34,055 nucleotides of DNA from Desulfosarcina cetonica JCM 12296 (GTDB lineage: Bacteria; Desulfobacterota; Desulfobacteria; Desulfobacterales; Desulfosarcinaceae): positions 1 through 34,055 of the forward strand of contig NZ_BBCC01000047.1 of the NCBI RefSeq assembly GCF_001311845.1, written 5' to 3'. The number at the start of each line of letters is the position of its first letter. Position 1 is the first letter of the stretch. The translations under genes were made by a program, and so were the position numbers. Shown here piece after piece: positions 1 to 7,765 of the stretch. Under the pieces are notes generated by a model that saw only the letters and a list, made by a program, of their open reading frames with translations, was not told where the DNA came from and made no database searches.

Positions 1-153
1 GCAAAGCGTCTGGGTTTCCGGAATTAAACGCGATAGCCGTTCAGTCAGATTCTCCTTGTCGGCTGTGTCTTTAAAGATATTTTTGCGTTCGATCCCCCGG
101 ATGATCACATGATGCAGAATCCCCGGGGCATCCAATCGAGCTAAGCGTGGCAT
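1..153 (-). CDS. REP-associated tyrosine transposase (RAYT), N-terminal part, cut by window edge
   Basis: Reading left from the ATG at 153 gives 51 codons that run off the window. They begin MPRLARLDAPGILHHVIIRG and continue with IERKNIFKD. This is the typical start of Y1-type REP-associated transposases of the IS200/IS605-related group, where the HHV(I/M)xRG segment holds the His residues of the HUH metal site. RAYT proteins are thought to mobilise or process short palindromic REP sequences, and a matching imperfect hairpin lies about 1.1 kb away at 1261-1312. The catalytic Tyr lies outside the window, so activity cannot be judged. Confidence 0.85.
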   Translation of the reverse strand, partial: MPRLARLDAPGILHHVIIRGIERKNIFKDTADKENLTERLSRLIPETQTLC

Positions 154-201
154 GAATTCAAAATAGCATAGATTGGGGATTACGCAAAATTATTTAGTTA
201 A

Positions 202-217
202 TTAGGGTCGTCCCTAA
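202..217. repeat. Short hairpin between the RAYT gene and the 144-aa gene
   Basis: TTAGGG and CCCTAA flank a 4-nt loop just downstream of the leftward gene ending at 225. It may be a weak terminator or a REP-type hairpin; there is no real U tract. Confidence 0.4.
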
Positions 218-224
218 CTCCCTA

Positions 225-659
225 CTAACTCCCCCAGATTTGAGAGAAAAACGTAATCAACGTCTGGTAATCGGAACGGTTGTCGGTACGCGATATGTGA
301 CGAAAAACTATATCCAGACTACCTAAAAGAGTTTCTTCAAGCAGGGAAAGACAGCCCTGTTGAGTTGTCGGTTGCACCTCGAAGTAGTGAGTCTGAAACA
401 AGAAGACGTGGTTTACCATGCAGGCTACATTGCCGCTCGGGGTGGCGTCATGCGACATGATGTTGTAGGTGAACGTGTACCCCTCTATAACGCGCCATTT
501 CACACAGTCCTCGGTAACATTAATGGCCGGGGACAAAGAGCACGTGTAGTGCATAGGATTAGCCAGGTCGTGCGCAGCAATATGACTCTTGACGATGGCA
601 GTGCAGAGGTCGTGGAACTCGTCTATAGAGAAAGTAGCGAGAAGCGTAATTGGTTTCAT
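225..659 (-). CDS. Hypothetical protein, 144 aa
   Basis: A leftward ORF of 144 codons with a strong ribosome binding site, AGGAGG, six bases before its ATG at 659. This favours it over the overlapping rightward frame at 360-890. I do not recognise the family. The protein has no signal peptide or membrane span. It begins MKPITLLATFSIDEFHDLCT and has three His near the middle and a moderately hydrophobic, Leu-rich C-terminal third. It lies 74 bp downstream of another small leftward gene, with a hairpin between them, and next to a transposase fragment, so the area looks accessory. Function unknown. Confidence 0.55.
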   Translation of the reverse strand: MKPITLLATFSIDEFHDLCTAIVKSHIAAHDLANPMHYTCSLSPAINVTEDCVKWRVIEGYTFTYNIMSHDATPSGNVACMVNHVFLFQTHYFEVQPTTQQGCLSLLEETLLGSLDIVFRHISRTDNRSDYQTLITFFSQIWGS

Positions 660-700
660 AGTGTCCTCCTACGCATTTTGTCGGCCCAACGACACGATAA

Positions 701-731
701 CCGGCTGGGCGGCGTTTTATCGCCCAGTCGG
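701..731 (-). terminator. Hairpin between the two small leftward genes
   Basis: An 11-bp stem (CCGGCTGGGCG with CGCCCAGTCGG, one G-T pair) with a 9-nt loop begins 3 bp beyond the stop codon at 734. It probably marks the 3' end of the 734-1131 transcript. The tail is not a clean U run, so termination efficiency is uncertain. Confidence 0.45.
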
Positions 732-733
732 GT

Positions 734-1131
734 TTATTGTTTTGCTATGGTAGATGTTGCTCTTGTGTTAAATGGTCTAAGAAAAAATGAATCATTAAAT
801 TCACTATATGGTAGTGAAACATCATCACACATTGCTTTGAATAGTTTTATTAATTCATCTTCCGAACTTTGCCGTTCTGTTACTCTCTGATGATATACTG
901 ACAGTGCTTTCATAACTTTCTTAGATTTTTTAAAACCACAAAAACTTCGTTTATAGCTCTTGAAAATTCATCGCCCACCAGATCGTATCTATTCCCCATG
1001 AATCTTCGAAGTGTTTCTAATTTGTCTTTTCGTTTTTCATGACGTATGTAAAAGATAGTAGATATAATAACACCGGCAATTCCAGAAATAACTGATGCAA
1101 TGATTGTTACGTATATATTCTCAGTTGCCAT
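734..1131 (-). CDS. Small membrane-anchored hypothetical protein (about 132 aa), frame broken by one missing base
   Basis: The ATG at 1131 is preceded by AAGGAG. The first 73 codons encode an N-terminal membrane span (about residues 6-28) and a basic RHEKRKDKLETLRRFMGNR segment, then stop at 910. In the -1 frame the reading continues without a break as VMKALSVYHQRVTERQ and ends FNDSFFLRPFNT, stopping at 734. The two halves look like one family of short membrane-anchored proteins ending in a NDSFFLxPF-type motif; DUF6680 is a possible relative, from memory only. The break falls in the run TTTTAAAAAA at about 927-936. The phase change fits one lost base, as in many other genes here, although T TTA AAA is also a classical slippery heptamer. 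Function unknown. Confidence 0.6.
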
Positions 1132-1153
1132 TTATTTTCTCCTTAAGCCATAA

Positions 1154-1255
1154 CGGCCGTTCCATGGAGTTGATAGGCGGGCTTTGCGCCGCGTAGCGAC
1201 TCCATAGCTTGCATCTCGCGGCCCGAGGCGCCTCTTATCATGGATTAGACGGCCG
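1154..1255. repeat. Nested inverted repeat, about 100 bp
   Basis: CGGCCGT (1154-1160) pairs with ACGGCCG (1249-1255), and ATGGAGT (1164-1170) pairs with ACTCCAT (1199-1205). The arms surround GC-rich sequence that can fold further. It could be a mobile-element end or a structured transcript just upstream of the leftward 734-1131 gene; I cannot name it. Confidence 0.35.
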
Positions 1256-1260
1256 AAAAA

Positions 1261-1312
1261 AGGGGTCTGCCCTTGACTCATTGATTTACATTTGGGTCAG
1301 GAGCAGACCTCT
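1261..1312. repeat. REP-like palindromic element (GGTCTGC type)
   Basis: AGGGGTCTGCCCTTGACTC (1261-1279) is an imperfect inverted copy of GGGTCAGGAGCAGACCTCT (1294-1312), separated by 14 bp. Imperfect hairpins of this size with GGTCTGC/GCAGACC cores are typical substrates of RAYT transposases, and a RAYT gene starts at 153. Confidence 0.6.
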
Positions 1313-1465
1313 TTGTTGATCGTGGTTACTGGCACAGAAAACTAAACAAAAAGGCGTTCTCGTTATTTCGAGAATCATATCCATGATGAATCATCTGAAA
1401 CTTTGAACTGAGGACCGCACCTAAAAAAGACGATTTTGAGCCAAAGATCAAGAATAAATTCGCAA

Positions 1466-1493
1466 TTGACAAGTGCGCGCGAAAGCGTACTAT
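1466..1493 (+). promoter_or_regulatory. Sigma70-type promoter for the 1554-3834 operon
   Basis: TTGACA (1466-1471) and TACTAT (1488-1493) are 16 bp apart. This implies a transcript start near 1500 and supports a translation start at 1554 rather than at 1473. Confidence 0.6.
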
Positions 1494-1553
1494 TTCAGTG
1501 GTAAAAGGTCTGAGTTGTTCCGTAGTGCCCCTCATTTTATGTGCGGGAACCGT

Positions 1554-1916
1554 ATGATGCCAAAGGCAAAGAAGATATTCCGACCGGTCATTTCCCTGCT
1601 GGTGGTGCTTTGCCTTTCATTGGGCCTTGCTGCCCTTGACCCCCTGTTGGGACAGCGTGCCGAAAGCGACCTGCATTTGGTTCGCCTGGCACCGGCCCTC
1701 ATGGGAGAGTTTGACGCTTCGATCCTTGATCAGCGAACCTGTTTCCCATCTCCCAACAGCTTTTTCCAAGACGTCCTGATTTCCTCACCGGCAACCGTTG
1801 ATCCGAGCCGGGCACGCCTCTTCTTTATAACCGAACGGGTTGATCGCCTTGCCTCTTACGCGGCGCAAACGGCGATTGTCATCCGGGCGCCTCCTTGCCT
1901 TACGCCCAACGTTTAA
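1554..1916 (+). CDS. Secreted or membrane-anchored hypothetical protein, about 120 aa
   Basis: I chose the ATG at 1554 because the longer frame from 1473 overlaps the promoter at 1466-1493. The product starts MMPKAKKIFRPVISLLVVLC, a signal peptide or signal anchor, followed by about 90 residues with no motif I recognise. Only two Cys remain after the leader (RTCFPSP and PPCLTPNV), which might form a disulfide. The ribosome binding site is weak (GCGGGAAC). It is the first gene of a rightward series leading to a ferredoxin and a b-type cytochrome, so a periplasmic accessory role in that electron-transfer unit is possible but unproven. Confidence 0.5.
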   Translation: MMPKAKKIFRPVISLLVVLCLSLGLAALDPLLGQRAESDLHLVRLAPALMGEFDASILDQRTCFPSPNSFFQDVLISSPATVDPSRARLFFITERVDRLASYAAQTAIVIRAPPCLTPNV

Positions 1917-1939
1917 ACCCACTGGACATTGTTTATCCC

Positions 1940-1962
1940 CCACGGCGGCAAAATTGCCGTGG
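1940..1962. repeat. Intergenic hairpin CCACGGC/GCCGTGG
   Basis: A 7-bp stem with a 9-nt loop lies between the 120-aa and 57-aa genes. There is no U tract, so it may be an RNA-processing or partial-termination structure. Confidence 0.35.
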
Positions 1963-1994
1963 TGATCCTGTTTTCGTTGAGCAATGGAGGCCTT

Positions 1995-2168
1995 ATGCAA
2001 AATCACCCTGTCAAATCGGCCGACGCCGGCAAGGTGTCTTCCGTAAAACCTGAAATTGATAGCTCACCCAAGACCTATACCCTGCGCGAACAAATCGTTT
2101 CCGGCCTGAAACTGGCCGTTGTCGCCGGTATCATTTTTATGGCGCTGTGGTTTTTTGAAAAACTATAA
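1995..2168 (+). CDS. Small single-span membrane protein, 57 aa
   Basis: The ATG at 1995 follows TGGAGG at good spacing; the longer frame from 1929 has no such signal. The product has a soluble N-terminal half (MQNHPVKSADAGKVSS) and one C-terminal hydrophobic helix (about residues 37-54, LKLAVVAGIIFMALWFFEKL). Its position just before the Tat-exported ferredoxin and the cytochrome b gene suggests a small accessory subunit or membrane tether for that complex. I do not recognise a named family. Confidence 0.65.
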   Translation: MQNHPVKSADAGKVSSVKPEIDSSPKTYTLREQIVSGLKLAVVAGIIFMALWFFEKL

Positions 2169-2220
2169 GCCTGGTTTCAAAACGTCCCCTCGGGATCAAG
2201 TGAGCAATCCATGAGAATCT

Positions 2221-2250
2221 GGCCGGTGACACGCTTTCCTGTCGCCGGCC
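2221..2250 (+). repeat. GC-rich hairpin upstream of the ferredoxin gene
   Basis: GGCCGGTGACA (2221-2231) pairs with TGTCGCCGGCC (2240-2250) through one G-U pair, with an 8-nt loop. No U tract follows, so it may adjust relative expression of the 57-aa gene and the ferredoxin rather than end transcription. Confidence 0.45.
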
Positions 2251-2336
2251 GGATTCCGTTCTGGGCGCCTAAAAATTGTAACCGATCCGATTTTATTGTA
2301 TCCAAAGTGCCAAAGCAAAAAGAGGAGGCATTTTGT

Positions 2337-3326
2337 ATGGCACTTTTGTCGAGAAGAGCGTTTCTTAAGACCGGGCTCGCGACGGCCGGCGCTGCCTGCG
2401 CCAGCCAGGTTCCCCTGCCGGCGGCCGCCAAACCACAAAGTGACGGTGAATTGGCAACCCTGATCGACATCCGCAAGTGTGTCGGATGTGAGGCCTGCGT
2501 CGAGGCGTGCCGGGAGGTCAACGCGGCCAAATACCCCGAGCCGGAGAAACCGTTTCCCAAGATGTATCCCAGCCGGGTAAAGGTGGCCGACTGGTCGGAA
2601 GAAGACAAACGGGAGGTGCGCGACCGCCTGACCCCCTACAACTGGCTGTTCATCCAGTGGGCCACGGTCGTCGTCGATGGCGAAGAAAAGGAAATCTCTT
2701 TTCCCCGGCGGTGCATGCACTGCCAGAATCCGCCTTGCGCGGACCTTTGTCCCTGGGGGGCCGCCCGCAAGCTGGAAAATGGCATCACCCTGATCGATTC
2801 GGATATCTGCCTGGGAGGGCGCAAGTGCCAGGTCGTCTGTCCCTGGGATATCCCCCAGCGGCAGACCGGTGTCGGGCTCTATCTGGATTTGCTGCCCAGC
2901 TTTGCCGGCAACGGGGTCATGTACAAATGCGACCGATGCTACAACCGCATTGCCCAGGGCGAGTTGCCGGCCTGCATCGAACAGTGCCCGGAAGAGGTGC
3001 AGACCATCGGTCCGCGTTCGGAAATTTTGGCCGAGGCCCATCGTATCGCGCGTGAGGAAGGGGCCTATATTTACGGTGAAAAGGAAAACGGCGGCACGAA
3101 CACGATCTATTTATCGCCGGTTCCCTTCGACACCCTGAACCAGGCCATCCACAAGGGGCCGGGGAAACCGCACTTCGATCCGGTTGAAGATCAGATGGCC
3201 CACGCCGACAATATGGCCAAAGCCATGCTGATTGCCCCATTTGCCGGTATTGCCGCCGGTGTGAGTCGTGTGATCAAGGCCGCCAAGCATGCGGACGAGC
3301 CCCCGGAGGATAATCATGAAGCCTGA
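2337..3326 (+). CDS. Tat-exported ferredoxin with four [4Fe-4S] motifs (HybA/FdnH-like electron-transfer subunit)
   Basis: The ATG at 2337 follows AGAGGAGG. The 329-aa product has a Tat leader (SRRAFLKTG, residues 5-13), so it is exported folded with its clusters. Four cysteine groups follow in the usual order of oxidoreductase beta subunits: CVGCEACVEAC (C48-C58), CMHCQNPPCADLCPWGA, CLGGRKCQVVCPWDIP, and CDRCYNRIAQGELPACIEQCP. A hydrophobic C-terminal stretch (AMLIAPFAGIAAGV) could be a membrane anchor. It overlaps the next gene, a four-helix cytochrome b, by 11 bp, so the pair probably passes electrons between the periplasm and the quinone pool. No catalytic molybdopterin or hydrogenase subunit is adjacent, so the donor or acceptor is unknown. 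Confidence 0.85.
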   Translation: MALLSRRAFLKTGLATAGAACASQVPLPAAAKPQSDGELATLIDIRKCVGCEACVEACREVNAAKYPEPEKPFPKMYPSRVKVADWSEEDKREVRDRLTPYNWLFIQWATVVVDGEEKEISFPRRCMHCQNPPCADLCPWGAARKLENGITLIDSDICLGGRKCQVVCPWDIPQRQTGVGLYLDLLPSFAGNGVMYKCDRCYNRIAQGELPACIEQCPEEVQTIGPRSEILAEAHRIAREEGAYIYGEKENGGTNTIYLSPVPFDTLNQAIHKGPGKPHFDPVEDQMAHADNMAKAMLIAPFAGIAAGVSRVIKAAKHADEPPEDNHEA

Positions 3327-3834
3327 TGCACCCAAGCAATATCCCACGCCATATATCGAACAGAAAGTCCTCAAGCCGGTCTATCTCTTCCTGCTCTTCA
3401 TGATGGGGCTGACCGGGTTTGGCCAGATGCCGATCTTCAAACGCTATTACATCGCCGATATTCCCGGCCTGGGGTGGACGGGTAAATTTTATGTCACCCA
3501 TTACCTGCATTATCTGGGCGCGATTATCCTTTTTGCCCTCTTTGCTTACGTGATCGTGACCTATTGGGGATTGTTCCGCAGGTCCCATGCGTTGAGCAAG
3601 GCCGCCTATGTCCGCATTTTCCTGTTGGCCGCCATCGTCGTGACCGGTATTTTCAGGACCTTGAAAAACCTGCCGGATGTCGTCTTCTCACCCAATTTCA
3701 CGATGTTCAACGACATCTCCCATCTTGTTTTCATGATGCTGCTCATGGTGTTCGGCATCGTTTTCAGCATCACCAAAAGCGGTTGGCTGGTGCCGCGTAC
3801 CGTTCGGCAGACCGCCCGAGGGCGTAGATCGTAA
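3316..3834 (+). CDS. Membrane cytochrome b subunit (FdnI/cytochrome b561-like), 172 aa
   Basis: The start at 3316 follows CCGGAGGA and overlaps the ferredoxin stop, so the two are translationally coupled. Four hydrophobic helices are visible (about residues 22-40, 63-85, 98-116 and 133-153). Candidate haem-ligand His lie in THYLHYLG before helix 2 and in DISHLVF near helix 4. This is the layout of the small cytochrome b subunits that anchor periplasmic formate dehydrogenases and hydrogenases and reduce or oxidise quinone. It is the last gene of the operon. The partner enzyme is not in the window. Confidence 0.75.
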   Translation: MKPDAPKQYPTPYIEQKVLKPVYLFLLFMMGLTGFGQMPIFKRYYIADIPGLGWTGKFYVTHYLHYLGAIILFALFAYVIVTYWGLFRRSHALSKAAYVRIFLLAAIVVTGIFRTLKNLPDVVFSPNFTMFNDISHLVFMMLLMVFGIVFSITKSGWLVPRTVRQTARGRRS

Positions 3835-3917
3835 TTAGAGCAGATCGTAACCACCGGTAAGGCCCGCGCGGGATGGCAGCGTTGGGATGGGGTTTGCCGG
3901 AAAGGTCAAGGCATGGC

Positions 3918-5086
3918 TCAGCGTAGCGTGGCGATCAACCGCACCAGCTCCGTGCCAAAGGCGTTTACCTGCCAGTTGCGGATCCCCTCGATCTTTTGCA
4001 GCGCGGGTGTATCCGCCGGCCGGTGGACGGCAATGGCGGTGATCAGGCTTTGTTGAACAAGAGCGCCGGGTCCAACTGAAGATCTTCGGCAATGGCGTCC
4101 CGCCACTCCTTGATGGCCTTGACCCGGTCGGGGACGGCGGGGTGGACGGACGGCCGCCGCTTGCGTGGATAGATGGGCAGTTGATCGGCGGGCAGGGCCT
4201 TGGCCTGCTTGACGATGTCGCCCAGGGGCTTGCCGTGAATGCGGATCTGTTTGGGGCTCAGGCAATGGCCGGTTTCCATGGCCTGGGGGGTGTCGGCCAT
4301 CTCGCTGGCGATCTTGAGCAGGGCGGTGTTGGCGAAGACCTTGAACAGGGGCCGGTCCTTTTTCATGGCCAGTTCCCGGCGATACTGCAGCAGCCCCTCC
4401 AGGGCCGCCAAATTGCGCCGCTGCAGGCGGCCGGCACCGCGAAAACGCAGAAAGAGGGGATCATCGCCGTTCTCCACCGGCCGAACCGCGGCCAGGTGCG
4501 CGCACTCCTCCTCAACCCATGCCAGCCGTCCCTTGGCGCCGAGTTCGTCCATCAACTGCCGGGCCAGGGGTACCAGATAGACCACATCCGAGGCGGCGTA
4601 TTCGATCATTTCGTCGGGAAGCGGGCGCTGGGACCAATCTTTTTTCTGGTAGCGTTTGTCCAGTTGGATGCCGAAACGCTGGTTGACCACCGCCCCCAGG
4701 CTGGTCTCTTTCTCACCGAGGAACATGCTGGCCAGTTGGGTATCGAAGAGATTGTGGATCTCGATGGAAAAATCCCGGAACAGGGAGCGCACGTCGTAAT
4801 CGGCGCCATGGAACACCTTGCAGATCCCGGGGTCCGCGAAGATGGGTGCCAGGGGGGAAAGATCGGTGACGTCCAAGGGGTCGATGACCACATTTTCGCC
4901 ATTGCCGGCCAGCTGAACCAGGCATACTTTTTCCTGGTAATGGAACATGGAGTCCGCCTCCAGATCAACGGCCAGGAATGTCTCCTGGCCGATTTTATTG
5001 GCGAACGTGGCAAGTTCGTCCGAGGTTCGGATGAGGCGGTAATTCGGCGTGCACACAGCGTCCCTATTTTTTACTTGACCGGACAA
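3918..5086 (-). CDS. rnd: Ribonuclease D, joined across a one-base deletion
   Basis: A DEDDy 3'-5' exoribonuclease that trims tRNA and other stable RNA 3' ends. Visible motifs are FLAVDLEADSMF (Exo I, DxE), VFHGADYDVRSLF (Exo II) and YAASDVVYLVPL (Exo III, YxxxD), then HRDC-type helical domains. The main frame stops at 4043 after DPALLFNKA. The neighbouring frame continues with the expected ending, LITAIAVHRPADTPALQKIEG and RNWQVNAFG, to 3918, giving about 389 aa, normal for the family. One base is missing near 4045-4055. The 5086 start is a TTG; a GTG at 5056 after AGGGAC is an alternative. Confidence 0.9.
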
Positions 5087-5103
5087 GGGTTTTTCCTTAC
5101 TTT
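5075..5103 (+). promoter_or_regulatory. Candidate sigma70 promoter for thrS
   Basis: TTGACC (5075-5080) and TACTTT (5098-5103) with 17-bp spacing lie about 90 bp before the thrS start codon, overlapping the 5' end of the divergent rnd. Confidence 0.45.
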
Positions 5104-5189
5104 CCCTAAGTTATCTTTTTATCAATAAATTGTTGGGCAACCAAGTATCATGCGACCCACCCTCGCCTAATGGAAGGCAGTTGAAAAAA

Positions 5190-7105
5190 ATGGTACATAT
5201 CACACTTCCCGATGGAAGTCGAAAACCCTTTGACGATTATCCCACGGGCCTGGCCGTGGCCAAAAGCATCTCCGAAGGCCTGGCCCGGGATTGCGTGGCC
5301 ATGGAACTGGACGGCCAACTGGTGGACCTGAACCGGCCGATCCAACAGGATGCAGCGATCCGTTTGATCACCACGCGGGATCCCGAGGCGCTGGAGATCA
5401 TGCGCCACAGCGCCGCCCACGTCATGGCCCAGGCCGTGATGAAACTCTACCCGGAGGCCAAGCTGACCATCGGTCCGGTGGTGGAGGACGGGTTTTATTA
5501 CGACATCGACATGCCGCCGCTTTCCGAGGAGGCCTTTCCCCGGATCGAAGCCGAGATGAACCGTATCATCAAGGGGAAAATTCCCATCGAGCGCCATGAG
5601 GTCAGCAAGGCCGAGGCCCTGGATTTCTATAAGGACGAACCCTACAAGACCGAGATGATCACCGACCTGGCCGACGGCACGATCTCCTTTTACAAGCAGG
5701 GTGATTTCACCGACCTGTGCCGGGGGCCGCATGTGCCCCATACGGGTTTCGTGCGCGCGGTCAAACTGATGCGCGTTTCCGGTGCCTACTGGCGCGCGGA
5801 CCAGTCCAAGGCCCAGCTCCAGCGCATTTACGGCACGGCCTTTTTTGACAAGAAGCAGCTCAAGGCCTATCTCAATTTTCTCGAGGAGGCCAAGAAGCGC
5901 AACCACCGCAAGATCGGCGCGGCCATGGATCTGTTCAGCTTCCATGACGACGCGCCGGGCATGGCCTTCTTCCATCCCAAGGGCATGGATGTGTGGAACG
6001 CGCTCCTGGATTTCTGGCGCGACGCCCATCGGGCGGCCGGCTATGTGGAGACCAAGACGCCGATCATTCTCCAGCGCACCCTGTGGGAGAAAAGCGGCCA
6101 CTGGGAGAACTACCGCGAGAACATGTACACCACCGAGGTGGACGGACAGGCCTACGCCATCAAGCCCATGAACTGCCCCGGTGGCATGCTGCTCTACAGC
6201 ACCCGGCCGCACTCCTACCGTGAGCTGCCCATCCGCGCGGCCGAGATCGGCCTGGTGCATCGCCACGAACTCTCCGGAGTGCTCAACGGCCTGTTCCGGG
6301 TACGCGCCTTCCACCAGGACGATGCGCACCTGTTCATGATGCCCGAGCAGATCCAGGCCGAGATTCTCGACCTGTTGCGCCTGGAGGAAAAGGTGTACAG
6401 CAAGTTCGGCCTGGATTTCCATCTGGAACTCTCCACCGGCCGGAGAAGTCCATCGGTTCCGACGCACAGTGGGAAACCGCCACCAACGGGCTGCGTTCGG
6501 CCCTGGACGCCTATGGCAAGGAGTACCGCATCAACGAGGGCGACGGCGCCTTCTACGGCCCCAAGATCGACCTGCACATCAAGGATGCCCTGGGACGCAC
6601 CTGGCAGTGCGGCACCATTCAGCTGGACATGAGCCTGCCCGAGCGCTTCGACCTCACCTATGTGGGCCGGGACAACGAAAAGCACCGACCGATCATGTTG
6701 CACCGCACGGTGTTCGGTTCCATCGAGCGCTTTTTGGGAATTCTCATCGAGCATTTCGAGGGCAAGTTCCCGCTGTGGCTGGCCCCGGTGCAGGCGGCGA
6801 TCCTGCCCATCAACGACGATCTGACGCCCTTTGCCGAAGAGGTGGCCAACACCTTGCGCGATGCCGGCCTGCGGGTCGAGGTGGACGATCGCACGGAAAG
6901 TCTCAACCGCAAGGTCCGCGAGGCCCAATTGGCCAAGACGCCGCTGATCCTCACCTGCGGCGCCAAGGAGCAGGACGCCGGAACGGTTTCGGTGCGAACC
7001 CTGGACGGCACGGTGCGTTACGGCATTCCCATGGAGCAGTTCATGCAGAAGGTGACCGCCCATGTGGCCGAACGGCGGCTGGCGTTGGACCTGTTCGACA
7101 AATAA
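5190..7105 (+). CDS. thrS: Threonyl-tRNA synthetase, joined across a one-base deletion
   Basis: This enzyme charges tRNA-Thr and edits Ser mischarging. The ATG at 5190 (after GGAAGG) is preferred to the longer 5130 frame because it begins directly with the TGS domain. The editing domain has HSAAH (H73, H77). The class II core shows MNCPGG, RHELSGVLNGLFRVRAF, QDDAH and MLHRTVFGSIERF. The zinc ligands expected from the family are about C329, H380 and H505. The C-terminal anticodon domain starts near WLAPVQ. The frame breaks after LELST at about 6437-6443: ACCGGCCGG should read ACCCGGCCGG, and the neighbouring frame continues RPEKSIGSDAQWE to 7105. The joined length is about 638 aa, as in other bacteria. 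Because the gene is essential, the break is almost certainly a sequence error. Confidence 0.96.
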
Positions 7106-7111
7106 GCGGAT

Positions 7112-7138
7112 GAGCCAATTTCAAAAAGCAATTGGCTC
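7112..7138. terminator. Hairpin after thrS
   Basis: GAGCCAATT (7112-7120) and AATTGGCTC (7130-7138) form a perfect 9-bp stem with a 9-nt loop, 6 bp past the thrS stop. The following sequence is not U-rich, so it is at best a weak intrinsic terminator. Confidence 0.4.
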
Positions 7139-7221
7139 TGATGATAAAATCATTCAATCGGCCCGGCTCCGGATTTTCCATGGGCGGGCCGATTGCCTTT
7201 TTCAGGATGGCGTTGAATTCC

Positions 7222-7617
7222 ATGCGAACGATTTCGCGCGTTCATCTGTATGCCTGGCTGCCGGTGGTGCTGCTTTGCCTGGCCATCTTCATCCAGTCCT
7301 GCTTTGCCTCGCCGGATATCGGCCCGTCGTTCCCGCTCAAGGACAAACTGCTGCACCTCTCGGCCTACGCCTTTTTGGCCTATCTCGTATTCCGGGCCTG
7401 CCGGATGACCCGGCCGGCATGGCGATCGCCCCTCATGATCCTTGTGGCCAGCGTCCTGTTCGCGACCCTTTTCGGTGCCAGCGACGAGCTGCACCAAGCC
7501 TTCGTGGCGGCCCGGCAGGCCGACGGCTTCGATCTGCTGGCCGATTTCGCCGGCGGCATCATCGGCGGCCTGGTCGGCTTGATGGTCTATTTCAAGGCGG
7601 CGATCTGGCGAAAATAG
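7222..7617 (+). CDS. VanZ-like family membrane protein
   Basis: The product has four hydrophobic helices and the typical VanZ pattern: a first helix (AWLPVVLLCLAIFIQSC), then KDKLLHLSAYAFLAYLVFR, a third helix, GASDELHQAFVAARQADGFD, then a last helix before the C-terminus. The (S/F)xDExxQxFxxxRxxxxxD signature is well conserved. Family members are small membrane proteins of uncertain function, named after a teicoplanin-resistance protein. I took the ATG at 7222 as the likely start because it places the first helix normally; in-frame starts at 7132 (TTG), 7141 and 7207 are possible. No resistance cluster lies nearby. Confidence 0.75.
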   Translation: MRTISRVHLYAWLPVVLLCLAIFIQSCFASPDIGPSFPLKDKLLHLSAYAFLAYLVFRACRMTRPAWRSPLMILVASVLFATLFGASDELHQAFVAARQADGFDLLADFAGGIIGGLVGLMVYFKAAIWRK

Positions 7618-7671
7618 CCGGGGGAGGACAGGGGGATTATATTTGATGCCTTGCCCCGCGGCGATCTGACG

Positions 7672-7727
7672 AATGTCAAATGTCCAATTAAAAATGTCAA
7701 ATGGAGGTATTCTGTTAATTGACATTT
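7672..7727. repeat. Small cluster of AATGTCAAATG repeats
   Basis: AATGTCAAATG occurs at 7672-7682 and 7693-7703, and TTGACATTT (7719-7727) is its inverted partner. This AT-rich spacer lies between the VanZ-like gene and the binding-protein gene and may be a decayed repeat or a protein-binding region. Confidence 0.4.
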
Positions 7728-7765
7728 AGCATTGACTAAATTCCCGTGAATGCAGAATCGGAACT

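Larger units (their letters stand above)
1132..1553. other. Gene-free stretch with inverted repeats and a promoter
   Basis: No convincing gene. It holds a structured segment (1154-1255), a REP-like hairpin (1261-1312) and a good sigma70-type promoter (1466-1493) facing right. The short leftward frame 1326-1535 lacks a ribosome binding site and family features. Confidence 0.6.

Noticed and set aside
360..890. Rightward 176-codon frame
   Set aside because: Overlaps two leftward genes that have strong ribosome binding sites; no start signal or family features.
660..1260. Integron cassette array (attC sites between small leftward genes)
   Set aside because: GTT-containing inverted repeats precede both genes, but matching R''/R' boxes at proper spacing are not present and no integrase is seen.
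4142..6467. Long frames opposite rnd (4142-5128, +) and thrS (5148-6467, -)
   Set aside because: Complement-strand shadows of conserved enzymes; no ribosome binding sites or recognisable motifs.
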